Assembly (NCBI GenBank): GCA_024405855.1
Contig: JAKSNZ010000016.1
Span: 1 to 33,503, forward strand
Reading direction: 5' to 3'
Length of the DNA stretch: 33,503 nt
DNA from: Paludibacteraceae bacterium
GTDB lineage: Bacteria > Bacteroidota > Bacteroidia > Bacteroidales > Paludibacteraceae
Shown here: positions 24,301-33,052 of the stretch, one piece after another
How positions within the stretch are numbered: position 1 is the stretch's first letter
Layout: each line of letters begins with the position of its first letter
The notes under the pieces: model-generated
Told to the model about the DNA's origin: nothing
What the model saw: only the letters and a program-made list of their open reading frames with translations
Databases searched by the model: none
Made by a program: the position numbers and the translations under genes

Positions 24301-27300
24301 TGATATTCTGTTATTAGGTTTTTCAGGGTCAACTCCTGCATATTCAGTCAAATTGGACACAGATGTGCCTGTTGATTGCTTGTCTGCGTTACGCTTTTTC
24401 TTAAGGTCAGTCAATATTGAGAGTGGAAAATCTATTTTATTGTTGTCTGGCCAAACCGCTTTTCTGTCAGAAGTTGTATTGTTTGAATAGACTCCCGGAG
24501 CAGTCAAATCAAGCGGAACATCATACTCATAATAGTTGTTCTTATAATCTGAACCCAATCTGATAAACAAAGACAAATCCTTATCCTGCAGATTATTGTC
24601 ATCTTCCTTAGCCTCAGCATGCACAAACATTTGCATTCTACCATATTGGCGCATGTCATATCCGCCAAGTTTTTTATATACCGCTCTGGAATCCTTAGGA
24701 TACAGATTTTGAACATTTATTGTCATTGACTGTTCATTCTCCTGACGAACCTGCTGCTGGCTTGGGTCAACCTCTCTTGTTACACCTGGCGGCATAACAT
24801 AATTGACAGGCTGCTTTGACGCATTCTCTTCAATGCTTACTGATGAAGACTCAACATTACCATTGGCATTATAATATTCAGCATCCAATGCTTGGGAATA
24901 AGAACGCCACTCTCCCTTTACAAGTTCCATTGTAGCAAAACGCAAGTGTGTCTCCTCTGCAAAGTCAGTCAGGAAAATACGCATGAACCTTATTGAACGG
25001 AAATTATTGAAACCTCCGTATGCTGTCAACTTTGATTTGTCTCTAAGTGGAATCTTGAACTGATACCATTTCACAGTCTCTGTCTTACCGTTTTTCAGAC
25101 TGACTGATGTAGTAACAATATCAGAAATGAAATTCTGCCCCACTTTCATTTCTCCAGGTCTCAAGGATACCTTATACTCAAAATATTTCTCTGTATCAGT
25201 CATTGTGTTATCCTGGTTCACATCCTCAACATCAGGATAATTGGTTGACGCAGTTGTATATGCCGCTCCTGTCTGTACAGGAGAGTTCCCTTCTGTGCCA
25301 TTGTAATGTTTGTATCGGTTAAGGATAGACATTTCCGCTCTATCAAAATCATCTCCTCTGTAGTGATGGAAATTATCACCTGCAGGGTCATTAATAGGAG
25401 ACAACGGGTCTGCCTGCTGCTTTTTCAAGGTATCGGGGTTCAAATTTTTCATATACTCAGTCAAGAACTGCTTATACTTTCCATACTCCTTCTCCTCTTT
25501 ACTTGACAAGCCGTTAAGACCTACATCCTGTACCGCTCTTACGCTCTCTGATGAATCAAATGAGTAATTGACTGATTGTTTGGTTGAAACCTTTCCCCAT
25601 TCAGTCTCAATGATATTATTATCTGAGCCAAGACCATTCTCGTATGATTTTCTACCGTCTTTAAGAATATCCTCTGATATATTTCCAAAGTCAAAGTACA
25701 AATCACCGCCTTGCATTGTTCCGTCATTATATACAAACGGGTCCATAAGCCAAAACTCTAAATATTCAATGTTATTGGCTTCAAAGTCAGTGGTTTCAAG
25801 TTTTCTCATGATACCACCCCATCTCTTGGTTGGGTTTGTCAGTCTTCCGTTACTGTCAAACTCCGATGCCACAATATTGTAAGGGCCTCTTTCTGTTGGG
25901 TAAAATGAGAGGTCAAGAGTTTGAATATATGATGACTGTCCGTATACCAACTCCCTGTTAGGGAAAATCTCCTGCTCCGCTATTTCACGTACAAAATGGT
26001 TTGACAACTGCTCTTTATCTCTTGTTATATGTGCAGGCGTCTGGGCTGTTGTCCTGTTAAACATATTGTCAATATAGTACCATGCCAACAACGCTCTGTT
26101 TTTACCGTAATCAACATTATTGCTGTATGTTGACTCCTTGAACATGCTTGGAGTTGATGCAAGTCTCCAATTAGTGGCATACCTGACATCGTAACCTATT
26201 TTTGTAGATTCAAAGTCATCAACATATACCCTGCCGTGTGCACCTGCAGCCGTACCTGGAATCATTTGTGCAAATTCAGCATTAACGGCAAGAGTTGATG
26301 TCTGTTTAAGGTTAAGAATAGGTATTTTATTGAAAAAATCAGTAATTTCCTGGAACTGATTTCTATAAGAGGCATTCAACCCCCACATTACATTTGATAC
26401 AGGGTCATTTCCGTATGATGACTTTTCAGTCAAAGGCTTTTCACTCAGATACATCAAAGTACCGCCAATGTTAAAGTGGTCATTGAAAGCATAATCAAGG
26501 TGAGTTCCCAGCAGAGATTTTCTTGTAGTGTTAAACAATGACTTGCTCTCCAAATTCACACTTACAGGGGTTCCTAAGTCAATAATATCCTGATTTAATA
26601 TATTAACCACACCCATCATGTAATCAACGGTATAGTCAACATTCTCAGTCAATTCCCTACCTCCTGCCGTAACTTTGACAGAACCTTTTGGAATGTTCAT
26701 GGCATTAAGCCTTATTTCTGAGCCTGACGATGCCCTATATGTTCCCTTAAGGTAGAATTTGTTTTTCTCAGCCAATTCCTGTGCGGTAACCAATGTAGAG
26801 TCATATAGTTCCTGGAAACAATACTTCTTGACAAGTGCAGGGTCATTCTTCAGTTTCTTGGCAAGATGGCTGCCAAACGGCTCCAATACAGGGAATATGA
26901 TTTTACCATTAGCGGCAAGAATTGTATATCCCTCCACAAAGTCAAAAATACCGTCACCGTTCTTGGTCTTTTGATTGTGAGAGTCCAAATTATCCAAATT
27001 CATTACCCTGATTAGAGGAACATTTGCAATATCACCTTCCGATATATACCTAAGGTCTATTCCTGTTGAGTCATTCCTATACATTATGTTAAGGGTGAAC
27101 TTATCCTGCTGCACTTGATAAGCCCCAAGAGAATAGATATTCTTCATCATAAGGTTCCATGTAGGCAAATCAGGAGAGATTTCCGTAGTCTTTAACATTT
27201 TAAGGGTAAGTGGTACTGACTGTCCATCTTTTGTTGAACCTGAAACTCCTTTTGAAAGGTCACCTATGGTATAAACCTTGCCTTTATATGTGTATTGGAA

Positions 27301-28671
27301 TGCAACACCAAGCACTTCATCATTATTGAGTGCCGTTTTCAAAGAAATGTATCCCAATGTCTTGTTAAGTGTATATTCACTTGCCTCAAGTTTTCTGGCA
27401 CCCTCAATCTTTGAGTAATCAGTACCGCTAACCATACCAAATGTACTACACCATGCATCAACTGAATATATGTCAGGAAGACCATTGTTTGCTCTAACCA
27501 CATCATTGTAAAGATTATTGGCATCGTTGTCCGGAGCATCGCTGGTCTTATGCCATGTAGGATTGAAAATCTTATCCGGTTCACCAATGTCAGAAAAAGC
27601 AACCACATTTGTTACATCATTGTAGTTTACTGAATTCTTATTGGTTACCCAAACCTCTATTTCACCAATTGTAACACCGCTTGAGATGTTTGGCAAATCA
27701 GATACCCACTCATCATAATGGTCACGGAAAAATTGGGTAAGGAAGTAGTGGCGGTTCTCATCGTACGCATCTGCACGCACCTCAAATTCTGAAGTTTGGG
27801 CACCACTGGTGTTAATTGTCTTGCCATCGCTCTCTTGTTGTGAGACGACGGCACTGACGCTTAATTTACCAAACTGTAAATCAGCCTTGATACCAAACAA
27901 AGATGTGTTTCCTGTAATCAGACTACCTGACAAAGGCATGCTTACATCACCAGCCTCAATTTTCTTTATGATATCATCTTCTTTACCTTCATATCCTATT
28001 TTTACAAGTGATTGGTCAAAATCAAATGTAGCCTCTGTGTTGTAGTTAAGTCCGAATTTCAACTTATCACCCACAGAACCGTCAACACTCAACTGAATCT
28101 TTTCATCAAAATCAAATGTCGGGGCGGGATTTTGAGAGCGTTCTGTTAAAGACGGGTCTTTTAATTTCTTGAAATTCAATCCAAAATCAAGTTCTGCAGA
28201 ACCTTGAAGCTTAAGTTGCACACCTCCAGGACCAAACACTCTGTCCGCAGGTCCAATGTCAAACTTCATGTCTGTAAATGAAATCTCATGCTTCTTTTTC
28301 TTAGCCTCAGCATTTTTTGTCTTATAATACTCTTTCAAAGACTGCTGAGCCATGTAATTTGCATATTCATTACTTTGCAGATAGAAAGGAACATCAAGTG
28401 ATTCTTCTCCAACTTTGGTGTCATAGTAATAGTTGCCTGTGGTTTCATCATAACGCACCTCTGTGGTTATGTTTTCAGGGGTCTTTGCATCTGTTGAAGC
28501 CTTTTCAGTAAGGTCTCCAGGGTCATCAGGATATATTGATGCCGGGTGATAAACCGCTGAACTTGTATCACTTTGTGGTACAACCTCTTGAGCGGACACA
28601 GCCATAGTGGCAATGCAAAGTACCGCTATGAAAACAAGCCTGAATGATAATATGTAACCCCTCTTATTCAA
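21394..28671 (-). CDS. sprA: Type IX secretion outer-membrane translocon SprA/Sov
   Basis: 2425 aa, the size expected for SprA (Flavobacterium) / Sov (Porphyromonas), the very large single-chain beta-barrel forming the T9SS outer-membrane pore. An N-terminal signal peptide ends near AVSAQE (residue about 28). Early family segments include GPADRVFGPGGVQLKLQGSAELDFG and the repeated 'GDKLKFGLNYNTEATFDFD' style strands. Long stretches of alternating aromatic/polar residues follow and the protein ends with a strand, GIAAKVILTR. The gene lies 4 nt downstream of ruvA, a neighbourhood conserved in many Bacteroidota, and 1 nt upstream of the permease gene. No frameshift is seen across 7.3 kb. Its presence predicts a working T9SS elsewhere in the genome. 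Confidence 0.95.
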   Translation of the reverse strand: MNKRGYILSFRLVFIAVLCIATMAVSAQEVVPQSDTSSAVYHPASIYPDDPGDLTEKASTDAKTPENITTEVRYDETTGNYYYDTKVGEESLDVPFYLQSNEYANYMAQQSLKEYYKTKNAEAKKKKHEISFTDMKFDIGPADRVFGPGGVQLKLQGSAELDFGLNFKKLKDPSLTERSQNPAPTFDFDEKIQLSVDGSVGDKLKFGLNYNTEATFDFDQSLVKIGYEGKEDDIIKKIEAGDVSMPLSGSLITGNTSLFGIKADLQFGKLSVSAVVSQQESDGKTINTSGAQTSEFEVRADAYDENRHYFLTQFFRDHYDEWVSDLPNISSGVTIGEIEVWVTNKNSVNYNDVTNVVAFSDIGEPDKIFNPTWHKTSDAPDNDANNLYNDVVRANNGLPDIYSVDAWCSTFGMVSGTDYSKIEGARKLEASEYTLNKTLGYISLKTALNNDEVLGVAFQYTYKGKVYTIGDLSKGVSGSTKDGQSVPLTLKMLKTTEISPDLPTWNLMMKNIYSLGAYQVQQDKFTLNIMYRNDSTGIDLRYISEGDIANVPLIRVMNLDNLDSHNQKTKNGDGIFDFVEGYTILAANGKIIFPVLEPFGSHLAKKLKNDPALVKKYCFQELYDSTLVTAQELAEKNKFYLKGTYRASSGSEIRLNAMNIPKGSVKVTAGGRELTENVDYTVDYMMGVVNILNQDIIDLGTPVSVNLESKSLFNTTRKSLLGTHLDYAFNDHFNIGGTLMYLSEKPLTEKSSYGNDPVSNVMWGLNASYRNQFQEITDFFNKIPILNLKQTSTLAVNAEFAQMIPGTAAGAHGRVYVDDFESTKIGYDVRYATNWRLASTPSMFKESTYSNNVDYGKNRALLAWYYIDNMFNRTTAQTPAHITRDKEQLSNHFVREIAEQEIFPNRELVYGQSSYIQTLDLSFYPTERGPYNIVASEFDSNGRLTNPTKRWGGIMRKLETTDFEANNIEYLEFWLMDPFVYNDGTMQGGDLYFDFGNISEDILKDGRKSYENGLGSDNNIIETEWGKVSTKQSVNYSFDSSESVRAVQDVGLNGLSSKEEKEYGKYKQFLTEYMKNLNPDTLKKQQADPLSPINDPAGDNFHHYRGDDFDRAEMSILNRYKHYNGTEGNSPVQTGAAYTTASTNYPDVEDVNQDNTMTDTEKYFEYKVSLRPGEMKVGQNFISDIVTTSVSLKNGKTETVKWYQFKIPLRDKSKLTAYGGFNNFRSIRFMRIFLTDFAEETHLRFATMELVKGEWRSYSQALDAEYYNANGNVESSSVSIEENASKQPVNYVMPPGVTREVDPSQQQVRQENEQSMTINVQNLYPKDSRAVYKKLGGYDMRQYGRMQMFVHAEAKEDDNNLQDKDLSLFIRLGSDYKNNYYEYDVPLDLTAPGVYSNNTTSDRKAVWPDNNKIDFPLSILTDLKKKRNADKQSTGTSVSNLTEYAGVDPEKPNNRISIKGNPSLGEVDVLMIGIRNNSRIIQSAEIWVDELTLTDIDQHGGVAALANVDLAISDFISFSAAGRVETIGFGQIEEQIADRRQEDYYQYNINAGIDLGKLFPEKANVVFPVRVSHSNEIENPKYNPLDKDILLKDALAIASGRSMRDSILMLAQTVRTNTSLSIPNIHVGYTGKNGPRPWDPACFTIGGSFSQTESRDPNTVRNIDQYCNAYGTYEFSWTPKPWEPFGKIDKLKKSKNWRWISDIGINYAPKRFAYKTDFTRNYFEQQVRDFNGGDYKSLDPTFQKDFMWSNSFDIAWDITKNIRLTLTTNNDSRITENEGGVNKWLYPDQYQAWKDSVRNSFAHLGTPMNYNQRFTATWAVPFSRINFLNWLSGNFKYDGSYIWEYGNETIANTADSKGTWGVDGRINFETLYNHSNYAKEVNRKFSKNAQQKKQQKPRTYKQKISFKKGEKVLVRHRLNTPKLIVTGSINGAEAEEIKYKVIDNNTIQIKANTDGEMAIEVTTDLSENQVLDVFARIGMMLRNVSFNYSQSDATILPGFKPSVTFLGLNSYNATTAPGWDFVFGVQSNDILERAIKNDWLVTNGSVYNAATKNHSETFKATALIEPFTGFKINVAVDRQFVTSSETQFQLQVQDGQYVTSMGGNLTQSFVAIGTAFAGMSKTGALESSLFDRFLSYRNQIQGRLNSKYGLSGADGFGQNTDDVLIPAFIAAYGGRDVNNVSLSTIPKFWTFLPNWQVTFDGLNRIPWVKEHFRSINLTHAYNCKYQIGSFTSDQSYTPIAGDDFGKVKNVQTGGYTYTSRFTVNAVTISEQFSPLIGVDINMKNSLSAKFEWRKGRSLGLNLSSNQIVESWNNEYVVGVGYKFADLSFTMKQKQKQKKVKNDLNLRADFSLKDVETIVRKIELAQSQATAGDMVIAFKFSADYVFSERLSFRLYYDMQLRNPLVSTSYPTATHDVGIAAKVILTR

Positions 28672-28675
28672 TTCC

Positions 28676-29269
28676 TTACATCATTTTCAAAGCCTGTTTG
28701 ATAATTTGTTCCACGCTCAATGAAGGCGTTTCCGATACAATTTTTTGAACCACCTTACGCACATTGGTATTTGGGAATCCAAGCATTACAAGAGCCTGTG
28801 AAGCCTCTTCTGAAACTCCTGACACCTGTGCCGCTTGTGAAACGCCTGTTGCAACAGCGGAAGTGTCAACACTGGCAACCTTATCACGCAAATCTACAAT
28901 TATGCGTTGTGCAGTTTTTAGTCCAATACCTTTTACCCCTTTTAGTATCAACTCATTACCGGAAAGAACCGCATCACGCAGTTCGGCAGTGCTGACTGAA
29001 GATAATATCATACGGGCTGTGCCTGCACCAACTCCCGATACGGAAATAAGCAACAGGAACATCTGACGCTCCTCTTTTGTAGCAAAACCATAAAGCACAT
29101 ACGCATCTTCTCTTATTGCCTCATAAATAAACAACTTGGCACTCTGCTTGCCGTTAATGGCTGAATAGGTGCCTAATGTTATATTAATGCCGTAGCCAAC
29201 ACCGTTTGCCTCTATTACTGCAAGCGTTGGTGTAAGCTCTGCAATATTTCCTGAAATGTATTCTATCAT
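28676..29269 (-). CDS. ruvA: Holliday junction branch migration subunit RuvA
   Basis: 197 aa, usual length. RuvA tetramers bind Holliday junctions and load the RuvB motor. The N-terminal OB-fold (MIEYISGNIAELTPTLAVIE) is followed by two helix-hairpin-helix motifs: VSGVGAGTARMIL and VKGIGLKTAQRII. The C-terminal RuvB-binding domain follows a flexible Ala/Val/Ser-rich linker and contains EASQALVMLGFPNTNVRKVV. First gene of the ruvA-sprA-permease unit; ruvB and ruvC are not in the window. Confidence 0.95.
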   Translation of the reverse strand: MIEYISGNIAELTPTLAVIEANGVGYGINITLGTYSAINGKQSAKLFIYEAIREDAYVLYGFATKEERQMFLLLISVSGVGAGTARMILSSVSTAELRDAVLSGNELILKGVKGIGLKTAQRIIVDLRDKVASVDTSAVATGVSQAAQVSGVSEEASQALVMLGFPNTNVRKVVQKIVSETPSLSVEQIIKQALKMM

Positions 29270-29280
29270 ATCAATTGACT

Positions 29281-29340
29281 GTTACTAGGAGCGAAAGCAG
29301 AGACAAGTTTACTTGGACTATGCTGAGCGACGAAGTAACA
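29281..29340 (-). promoter_or_regulatory. Structured 5' leader of ruvA-sprA, possible dispersed repeat
   Basis: Read on the minus strand, the roughly 100-nt leader starts and ends this block with GTTACT/AGTAAC-type ends (GTTAC at 29339-29335, GTAAC complement near 29281-29285), and contains CAAGT-AA-ACTTG, a short perfect palindrome. A seven-codon frame, ATG TTA CTT CGT CGC TCA GCA TAG, lies inside. Its composition (CGCTCAGCATAG, CTGCTTTCGCTCC) differs from the A/T-rich surroundings. It may be a dispersed intergenic repeat; no known riboswitch was recognised. Confidence 0.3.
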
Positions 29341-29376
29341 TGGTTAAAACTTGTTTTAACAAAGTTAACAAAATTG

Positions 29377-29384
29377 CAAAGATA
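29377..29384 (-). promoter_or_regulatory. -7 element for ruvA-sprA-permease
   Basis: TATCTTTG on the minus strand is a full match to TAnnTTTG. No TTTG is found at the ideal 20-nt distance; the nearest TTG (29410-29408) is 23 nt away. Transcription would start near 29372 and give a leader of about 100 nt before ruvA. Confidence 0.45.
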
Positions 29385-29458
29385 CAAAAAACCTTTATAA
29401 ATAACGGCAATACACCTAATATATTGCGCGTGCGTGAGAGTTTTTATATAAAAAAACA

Positions 29459-29487
29459 CCCCGATGCTTAAAATTTTAGCATCGGGG
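29459..29487 (-). terminator. Rho-independent terminator of the outer-membrane protein gene
   Basis: A perfect 10-bp stem (CCCCGATGCT / AGCATCGGGG) with a 9-nt A/T loop is followed on the minus strand by TGTTTTTTTA. It lies about 27 nt after the stop at 29514 and separates this gene from the ruvA promoter. Confidence 0.92.
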
Positions 29488-29513
29488 AGCAAATATAAAA
29501 GTTATATAAGTTA

Positions 29514-30074
29514 TCAGAATTTGTAGCGGACACCTAAGCAAATGGCACCTGCATAAAGTCCGGTAAGGTTATACATTACCGAATATTTATCAAAGCACGG
29601 ACCTATTATTGGTCTATAGTCAAAAGAGAGCTGCAGTGGGAACCAGAAATTATACTCAAAGCCCACACGACCTGCAAAACCTGCAAAACCAGAATCTGCT
29701 CCATAATAATTACTATTGTGAAGTCTCATGTATCCTATACCAGCACCAACACCTGCATACCAATTCCATGCCCCCTTGTGTTTCCATGCTTTAATAGGAA
29801 AAAGCCAGTTGTATGTTGCTACGGTTTCCACTCCCACCATACCGGATGTACCGTGAAAATCAGGCATGTGAACTCCATTTGCAGTTGCATTACATAAACT
29901 TGCAACACCGTAGATAAGACCTGCATCCAAACTTACAAAATTAGAACCCACTGTGTGTTGGTATGAAAATTCAAAACCTGAACCTATTCTACCACCAATA
30001 GCACGTGGTTGTGCAATTGCGGCAACAGTTGACATAAGCAACATTGCCATAACCAAAAGTAAATTTTTCTTCAT
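29514..30074 (-). CDS. Small outer-membrane beta-barrel protein, function unknown
   Basis: 186 aa with a clear signal peptide (MKKNLLLVMAMLLMSTVAAIAQ). The mature chain has short alternating hydrophobic strands (FEFSYQHTVG, FVSLDAGLIYG, WNWYAGVGAGIGYMRL, AGRVGFEYNFWFPLQLSFDYRP) and ends in YKF, the terminal aromatic typical of barrels inserted by BamA. About eight strands fit, like the small OmpA/OmpW-type or 'outer membrane beta-barrel' proteins of Bacteroidota. No specific family could be recognised. It is monocistronic, with its own promoter (30097-30128) and strong terminator, which suggests independent and probably substantial expression. Confidence 0.75.
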   Translation of the reverse strand: MKKNLLLVMAMLLMSTVAAIAQPRAIGGRIGSGFEFSYQHTVGSNFVSLDAGLIYGVASLCNATANGVHMPDFHGTSGMVGVETVATYNWLFPIKAWKHKGAWNWYAGVGAGIGYMRLHNSNYYGADSGFAGFAGRVGFEYNFWFPLQLSFDYRPIIGPCFDKYSVMYNLTGLYAGAICLGVRYKF

Positions 30075-30096
30075 AATGTTAAATTTTTGTGATGTG

Positions 30097-30128
30097 CAAA
30101 GTTACAATCTTTTTATGATTTTATACAA
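30097..30128 (-). promoter_or_regulatory. Promoter of the small outer-membrane protein gene
   Basis: Minus-strand TTG (30128-30126), 21 nt, then TAACTTTG (30104-30097), a full -7 match. The predicted start near 30092 gives a leader of about 18 nt before ATG 30074. Confidence 0.6.
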
Positions 30129-30228
30129 TTTTTCATATTTAATTATGAAAATGTTAATTTTTTTAACATATATTATTCAATTATTACAAAAAAATTGCAA
30201 TCTGCCTATAATATGCTACAAAAATTAT

Positions 30229-30236
30229 TAAATTTG
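30229..30236 (+). promoter_or_regulatory. -7 element for nfo
   Basis: TAAATTTG matches TAnnTTTG, 42 nt before ATG 30278. No TTTG lies at the expected -33 position, so only the -7 half is supported. The divergent space between the outer-membrane protein gene and nfo (30075-30277) is strongly A/T-rich and otherwise empty. Confidence 0.4.
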
Positions 30237-30277
30237 CAAAAGCGTTATGGGAGCAAATTCCCTTGACCCTTGACCCT

Positions 30278-31153
30278 ATGAAATACATTGGAGCCCATGT
30301 AAGTGCCGGCGGTGGCGTTGAGAACGCACCCCTTAATGCAAAACAGATTGGAGCAACCGCCTTTGCCCTTTTTACAAAGAATCAGAAGCAGTGGTTTGCC
30401 CCTGACCTCAGTGAAAAAAGCATATCACTCTTCAAACAGAGATGTAATGAGTTTGGCTACAAACCATGCTCCATACTTGCTCATGACAGTTACCTAATCA
30501 ATCTTGGGCACCCAAATGATGAGAACCTTGAAAAATCAAGAGAGTCATTCATTAAGGAGATGGCAAGATGTCAGGCATTAGGACTTGACCGCCTTAACTT
30601 TCATCCGGGCAGCCATTTGAAAGAGATTTCAGAAAGTGAGTGCATAAAACGCATTTCAGAGTCAATAAACATTGCACTTGACAAAACTCAAGGTGTTATT
30701 GCCGTAATTGAGAACACAGCAGGTCAAGGTTCAAACATAGGCTACCGTTTTGAACATATAGCAGAGATAATTGACGGCGTTGAAGATAAGGGGAGAGTTG
30801 GATTCTGCATTGACACCTGCCACGCTTTTGCCGCAGGGTACGATGTAAGGCCAGACGCTAACGGAGGATTATTTTCTTCTGATACAGAAGGTTATGAAGC
30901 GGTTATGAATGCCGCCGATACCATAATCGGCTTAAAATACCTGAAAGGAATGCACCTCAACGATGCAAAGAAACCACTTGGCAGCAAGGTTGACCGTCAT
31001 GAAAGTTTGGGCATCGGGGAAATTGGCATCAAAACATTTGAATCCATAATAAAAGACACAAGAACAGATGACATTCCACTGATTCTTGAAACACCAAATG
31101 AAGAGATTTGGGCAGAAGAGATAGCCAAGTTAAAGACTTTTATTAATCAGTGA
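30278..31153 (+). CDS. nfo: Endonuclease IV (AP endonuclease, Nfo)
   Basis: 291 aa from ATG 30278 ([18 protein letters not shown]), the usual start of the family; an in-frame TTG at 30263 would add five unconserved residues. Nfo is a zinc-dependent TIM-barrel enzyme that cuts DNA 5' of abasic sites. The three family signatures are visible: [29 protein letters not shown] and [20 protein letters not shown], which carry most of the trinuclear zinc ligands. Its 3' end overlaps that of the convergent lptB by 24 nt. It lies in a spacer between envelope genes and has no evident functional link to them. Confidence 0.96.
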   Translation: MKYIGAHVSAGGGVENAPLNAKQIGATAFALFTKNQKQWFAPDLSEKSISLFKQRCNEFGYKPCSILAHDSYLINLGHPNDENLEKSRESFIKEMARCQALGLDRLNFHPGSHLKEISESECIKRISESINIALDKTQGVIAVIENTAGQGSNIGYRFEHIAEIIDGVEDKGRVGFCIDTCHAFAAGYDVRPDANGGLFSSDTEGYEAVMNAADTIIGLKYLKGMHLNDAKKPLGSKVDRHESLGIGEIGIKTFESIIKDTRTDDIPLILETPNEEIWAEEIAKLKTFINQ

Positions 31154-31900
31154 GTTCTTACGCTGAAGCACAAAATTGGAACCCAAATATTTCTCCTTAA
31201 CCACAGGATTTACAGCAAGTTCCTCAGCAGTTCCCTGAAACATGATTCTACCCTCAAAAAGCATATAGGCACGGTCTGTAATGCTTAGGGTTTCATGTAC
31301 GTTGTGGTCAGTAATAAGAATACCTATGTTCTTGAATTTCAGTTTGAACACTATAGTCTGAATATCCTCTACTGCAATAGGGTCAACACCTGCAAACGGC
31401 TCGTCAAGCATAATGAACTTAGGTTCAATGGCAAGGCAACGGGCAATCTCACAACGGCGGCGTTCACCACCTGAAAGTTGGTCACCCAAACTTTTACGCA
31501 CCTTTTGAAGATGAAACTCCTCAATCAGTGACTCCAACTTCTCTTTTTGATAATCCTTAGGAAAATCAGTCATTTCAAGCACACCCTTAATGTTGTCCTC
31601 AACACTAAGATGACGGAACACTGAAGCCTCCTGTGCAAGATAACCTATACCGGCCCTTGCCCTCTGATATACCGGATACTTTGAAATGTCAAGGTCATTG
31701 AGGAAAATTTTACCGCCATTTGGCTTGATAAGCCCCGTTGTCATGTAAAAAGTGGTGGTTTTTCCCGCTCCGTTAGGACCAAGAAGCCCCACTATTTCAC
31801 CTTGGGTTACATCAATTGAGACATCATTTACAACAGTACGCTTGCCATACTGCTTAACCAGATGCTCCGTACGCAATATCATTTTTTCCCCTTCTGCCAT
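31130..31900 (-). CDS. lptB: Lipopolysaccharide export ATPase LptB
   Basis: 256 aa ABC ATPase of the LptB type, which powers lipopolysaccharide extraction with LptF/LptG. Walker [10 protein letters not shown] is at 41-49, the Q-loop around YLAQEAS (88-94), signature LSGGE at 142-146, Walker B FIMLDE at 162-167, and the switch histidine H199 in ITDHNVHET. The LptB-specific stretch [24 protein letters not shown] matches the family. An in-frame ATG at 31882 (codon 7) has an AGAAGGGG purine tract just upstream and matches the usual start ([13 protein letters not shown]), so the true protein may be 250 aa. It follows manC by 6 nt, and its last 24 nt overlap nfo on the other strand. Confidence 0.93.
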   Translation of the reverse strand: MAEGEKMILRTEHLVKQYGKRTVVNDVSIDVTQGEIVGLLGPNGAGKTTTFYMTTGLIKPNGGKIFLNDLDISKYPVYQRARAGIGYLAQEASVFRHLSVEDNIKGVLEMTDFPKDYQKEKLESLIEEFHLQKVRKSLGDQLSGGERRRCEIARCLAIEPKFIMLDEPFAGVDPIAVEDIQTIVFKLKFKNIGILITDHNVHETLSITDRAYMLFEGRIMFQGTAEELAVNPVVKEKYLGSNFVLQRKNSLINKSL

Positions 31901-31906
31901 ACTGAC

Positions 31907-32989
31907 TTAAACAAATTTTGAATTTTCCTCAAGCAAAGAGACATCATTTACAAATTTTCTTATCTCCTGTTCATCTTGTTTTCTACAAACAAGCAGAGAA
32001 TTCTCTGTCTCAACCACTATATATCCGTCAAGTCCTTGTAGTACGGCAAGTTTACCTTTAGGCATAACCACAATATTGTTTTTGCAGTCATACTCAAGAA
32101 CATTGCTGTTAAGATTCACGTTACCGTTAGCGTTCTTTTCTGACATATCATAAAGTGAGCCCCAAGTGCCAAGGTCAGACCAGCCGAAATCGCCACAAAG
32201 CACACATACCTTCTTTGCCTTCTCCATTACACCGTAATCAATGGAAATATTTTGGCATGAAGGAAAATAGGAATCAATGAACGCTTGCTCTGAACTTGTC
32301 CACATTATTGAGCTACCCTCTTCAAACAGAGCATGAATTTCAGGAAGTTGAGATTTCAATTCCTTTCTAATGGTCTTTACGCTCCAAAGAAAAACTCCTG
32401 AATTCCAAAAAAACTCTCCACTCTCAACAAACACCTTTGCAAGTTCAAGATTAGGCTTTTCTGTAAAGGTTTTGACCTTCCTTATTCCTTGCTCCACATC
32501 TGTACCGGTCTGAATGTACCCATAACCGGTTTCAGGACGGTTAGGTTTTATGCCAAAAGTAAGCATGTTATCAGTTCTTGTAACAAAATCAAGACCTGTG
32601 GTAACAGCATCCAAAAATTCGTTTTCCTTAGTTATAAGATGGTCTGACGGTGCCACAACCATGCTGGCATCGTGGTTACGGGCATAAATCTTTGCGGCGG
32701 CGTATGCAATACAAGGAGCGGTGTTACGCCTTACGGGTTCAAGCAGCACCTGGTCTTTCTTTATCATAGGCAGTTGCTCAAGAATAAGGTCAAGATATGC
32801 CTTGTTTGACACAATCAATATATTTTCAGGAGGAATGACCTTAACAAACCTGTCAAATGTCATTTGTAGCAGAGACCTTCCCGTACCAAAAAAATCAAGA
32901 AACTGTTTAGGCTTACTATTACGGCTGTATGGCCAAAATCTGCTGCCAATACCGCCAGCCATAATAACACAATAGTTATTGCTGTTCAT
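31907..32989 (-). CDS. manC: Mannose-1-phosphate guanylyltransferase ManC
   Basis: 360 aa, the length of the single-domain form without a phosphomannose isomerase domain. It makes GDP-mannose from mannose-1-phosphate and GTP, the donor for mannose, fucose and related sugars in glycans. The pyrophosphorylase signature GGIGSRFWPYSR with KPKQF is at 12-30, followed by the sugar-binding motifs APSDHLI, FTEKPN and WNSGVFLW, and the segment DYGVMEKA. It starts a two-gene unit with lptB, 6 nt apart, joining sugar-nucleotide supply with lipopolysaccharide export. Confidence 0.92.
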   Translation of the reverse strand: MNSNNYCVIMAGGIGSRFWPYSRNSKPKQFLDFFGTGRSLLQMTFDRFVKVIPPENILIVSNKAYLDLILEQLPMIKKDQVLLEPVRRNTAPCIAYAAAKIYARNHDASMVVAPSDHLITKENEFLDAVTTGLDFVTRTDNMLTFGIKPNRPETGYGYIQTGTDVEQGIRKVKTFTEKPNLELAKVFVESGEFFWNSGVFLWSVKTIRKELKSQLPEIHALFEEGSSIMWTSSEQAFIDSYFPSCQNISIDYGVMEKAKKVCVLCGDFGWSDLGTWGSLYDMSEKNANGNVNLNSNVLEYDCKNNIVVMPKGKLAVLQGLDGYIVVETENSLLVCRKQDEQEIRKFVNDVSLLEENSKFV

Positions 32990-33026
32990 ATCATCAATAA
33001 AAAATTAGATTCCATCTTTCAAAACA

Positions 33027-33034
33027 CAAAGATA
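33027..33034 (-). promoter_or_regulatory. -7 element for manC-lptB
   Basis: TATCTTTG on the minus strand fits TAnnTTTG and lies 38 nt before ATG 32989; no clear -33 TTTG is found at 19-21 nt. It shares the divergent 117-nt spacer with the pqqD-like promoter. Confidence 0.45.
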
Positions 33035-33052
33035 ACAATTTTATTGTTTTAA

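Noticed and set aside
29271..29492. A 73-codon minus-strand frame upstream of ruvA
   Set aside because: It runs through the terminator of the preceding gene and the ruvA promoter, has no family resemblance and an unlikely composition.
30259..30277. TTG start at 30263 and the CCCTTGA direct repeat just before nfo as a coding extension or operator
   Set aside because: Nfo proteins start at the MKYIGAH residues encoded from ATG 30278; the repeat is only two short copies.
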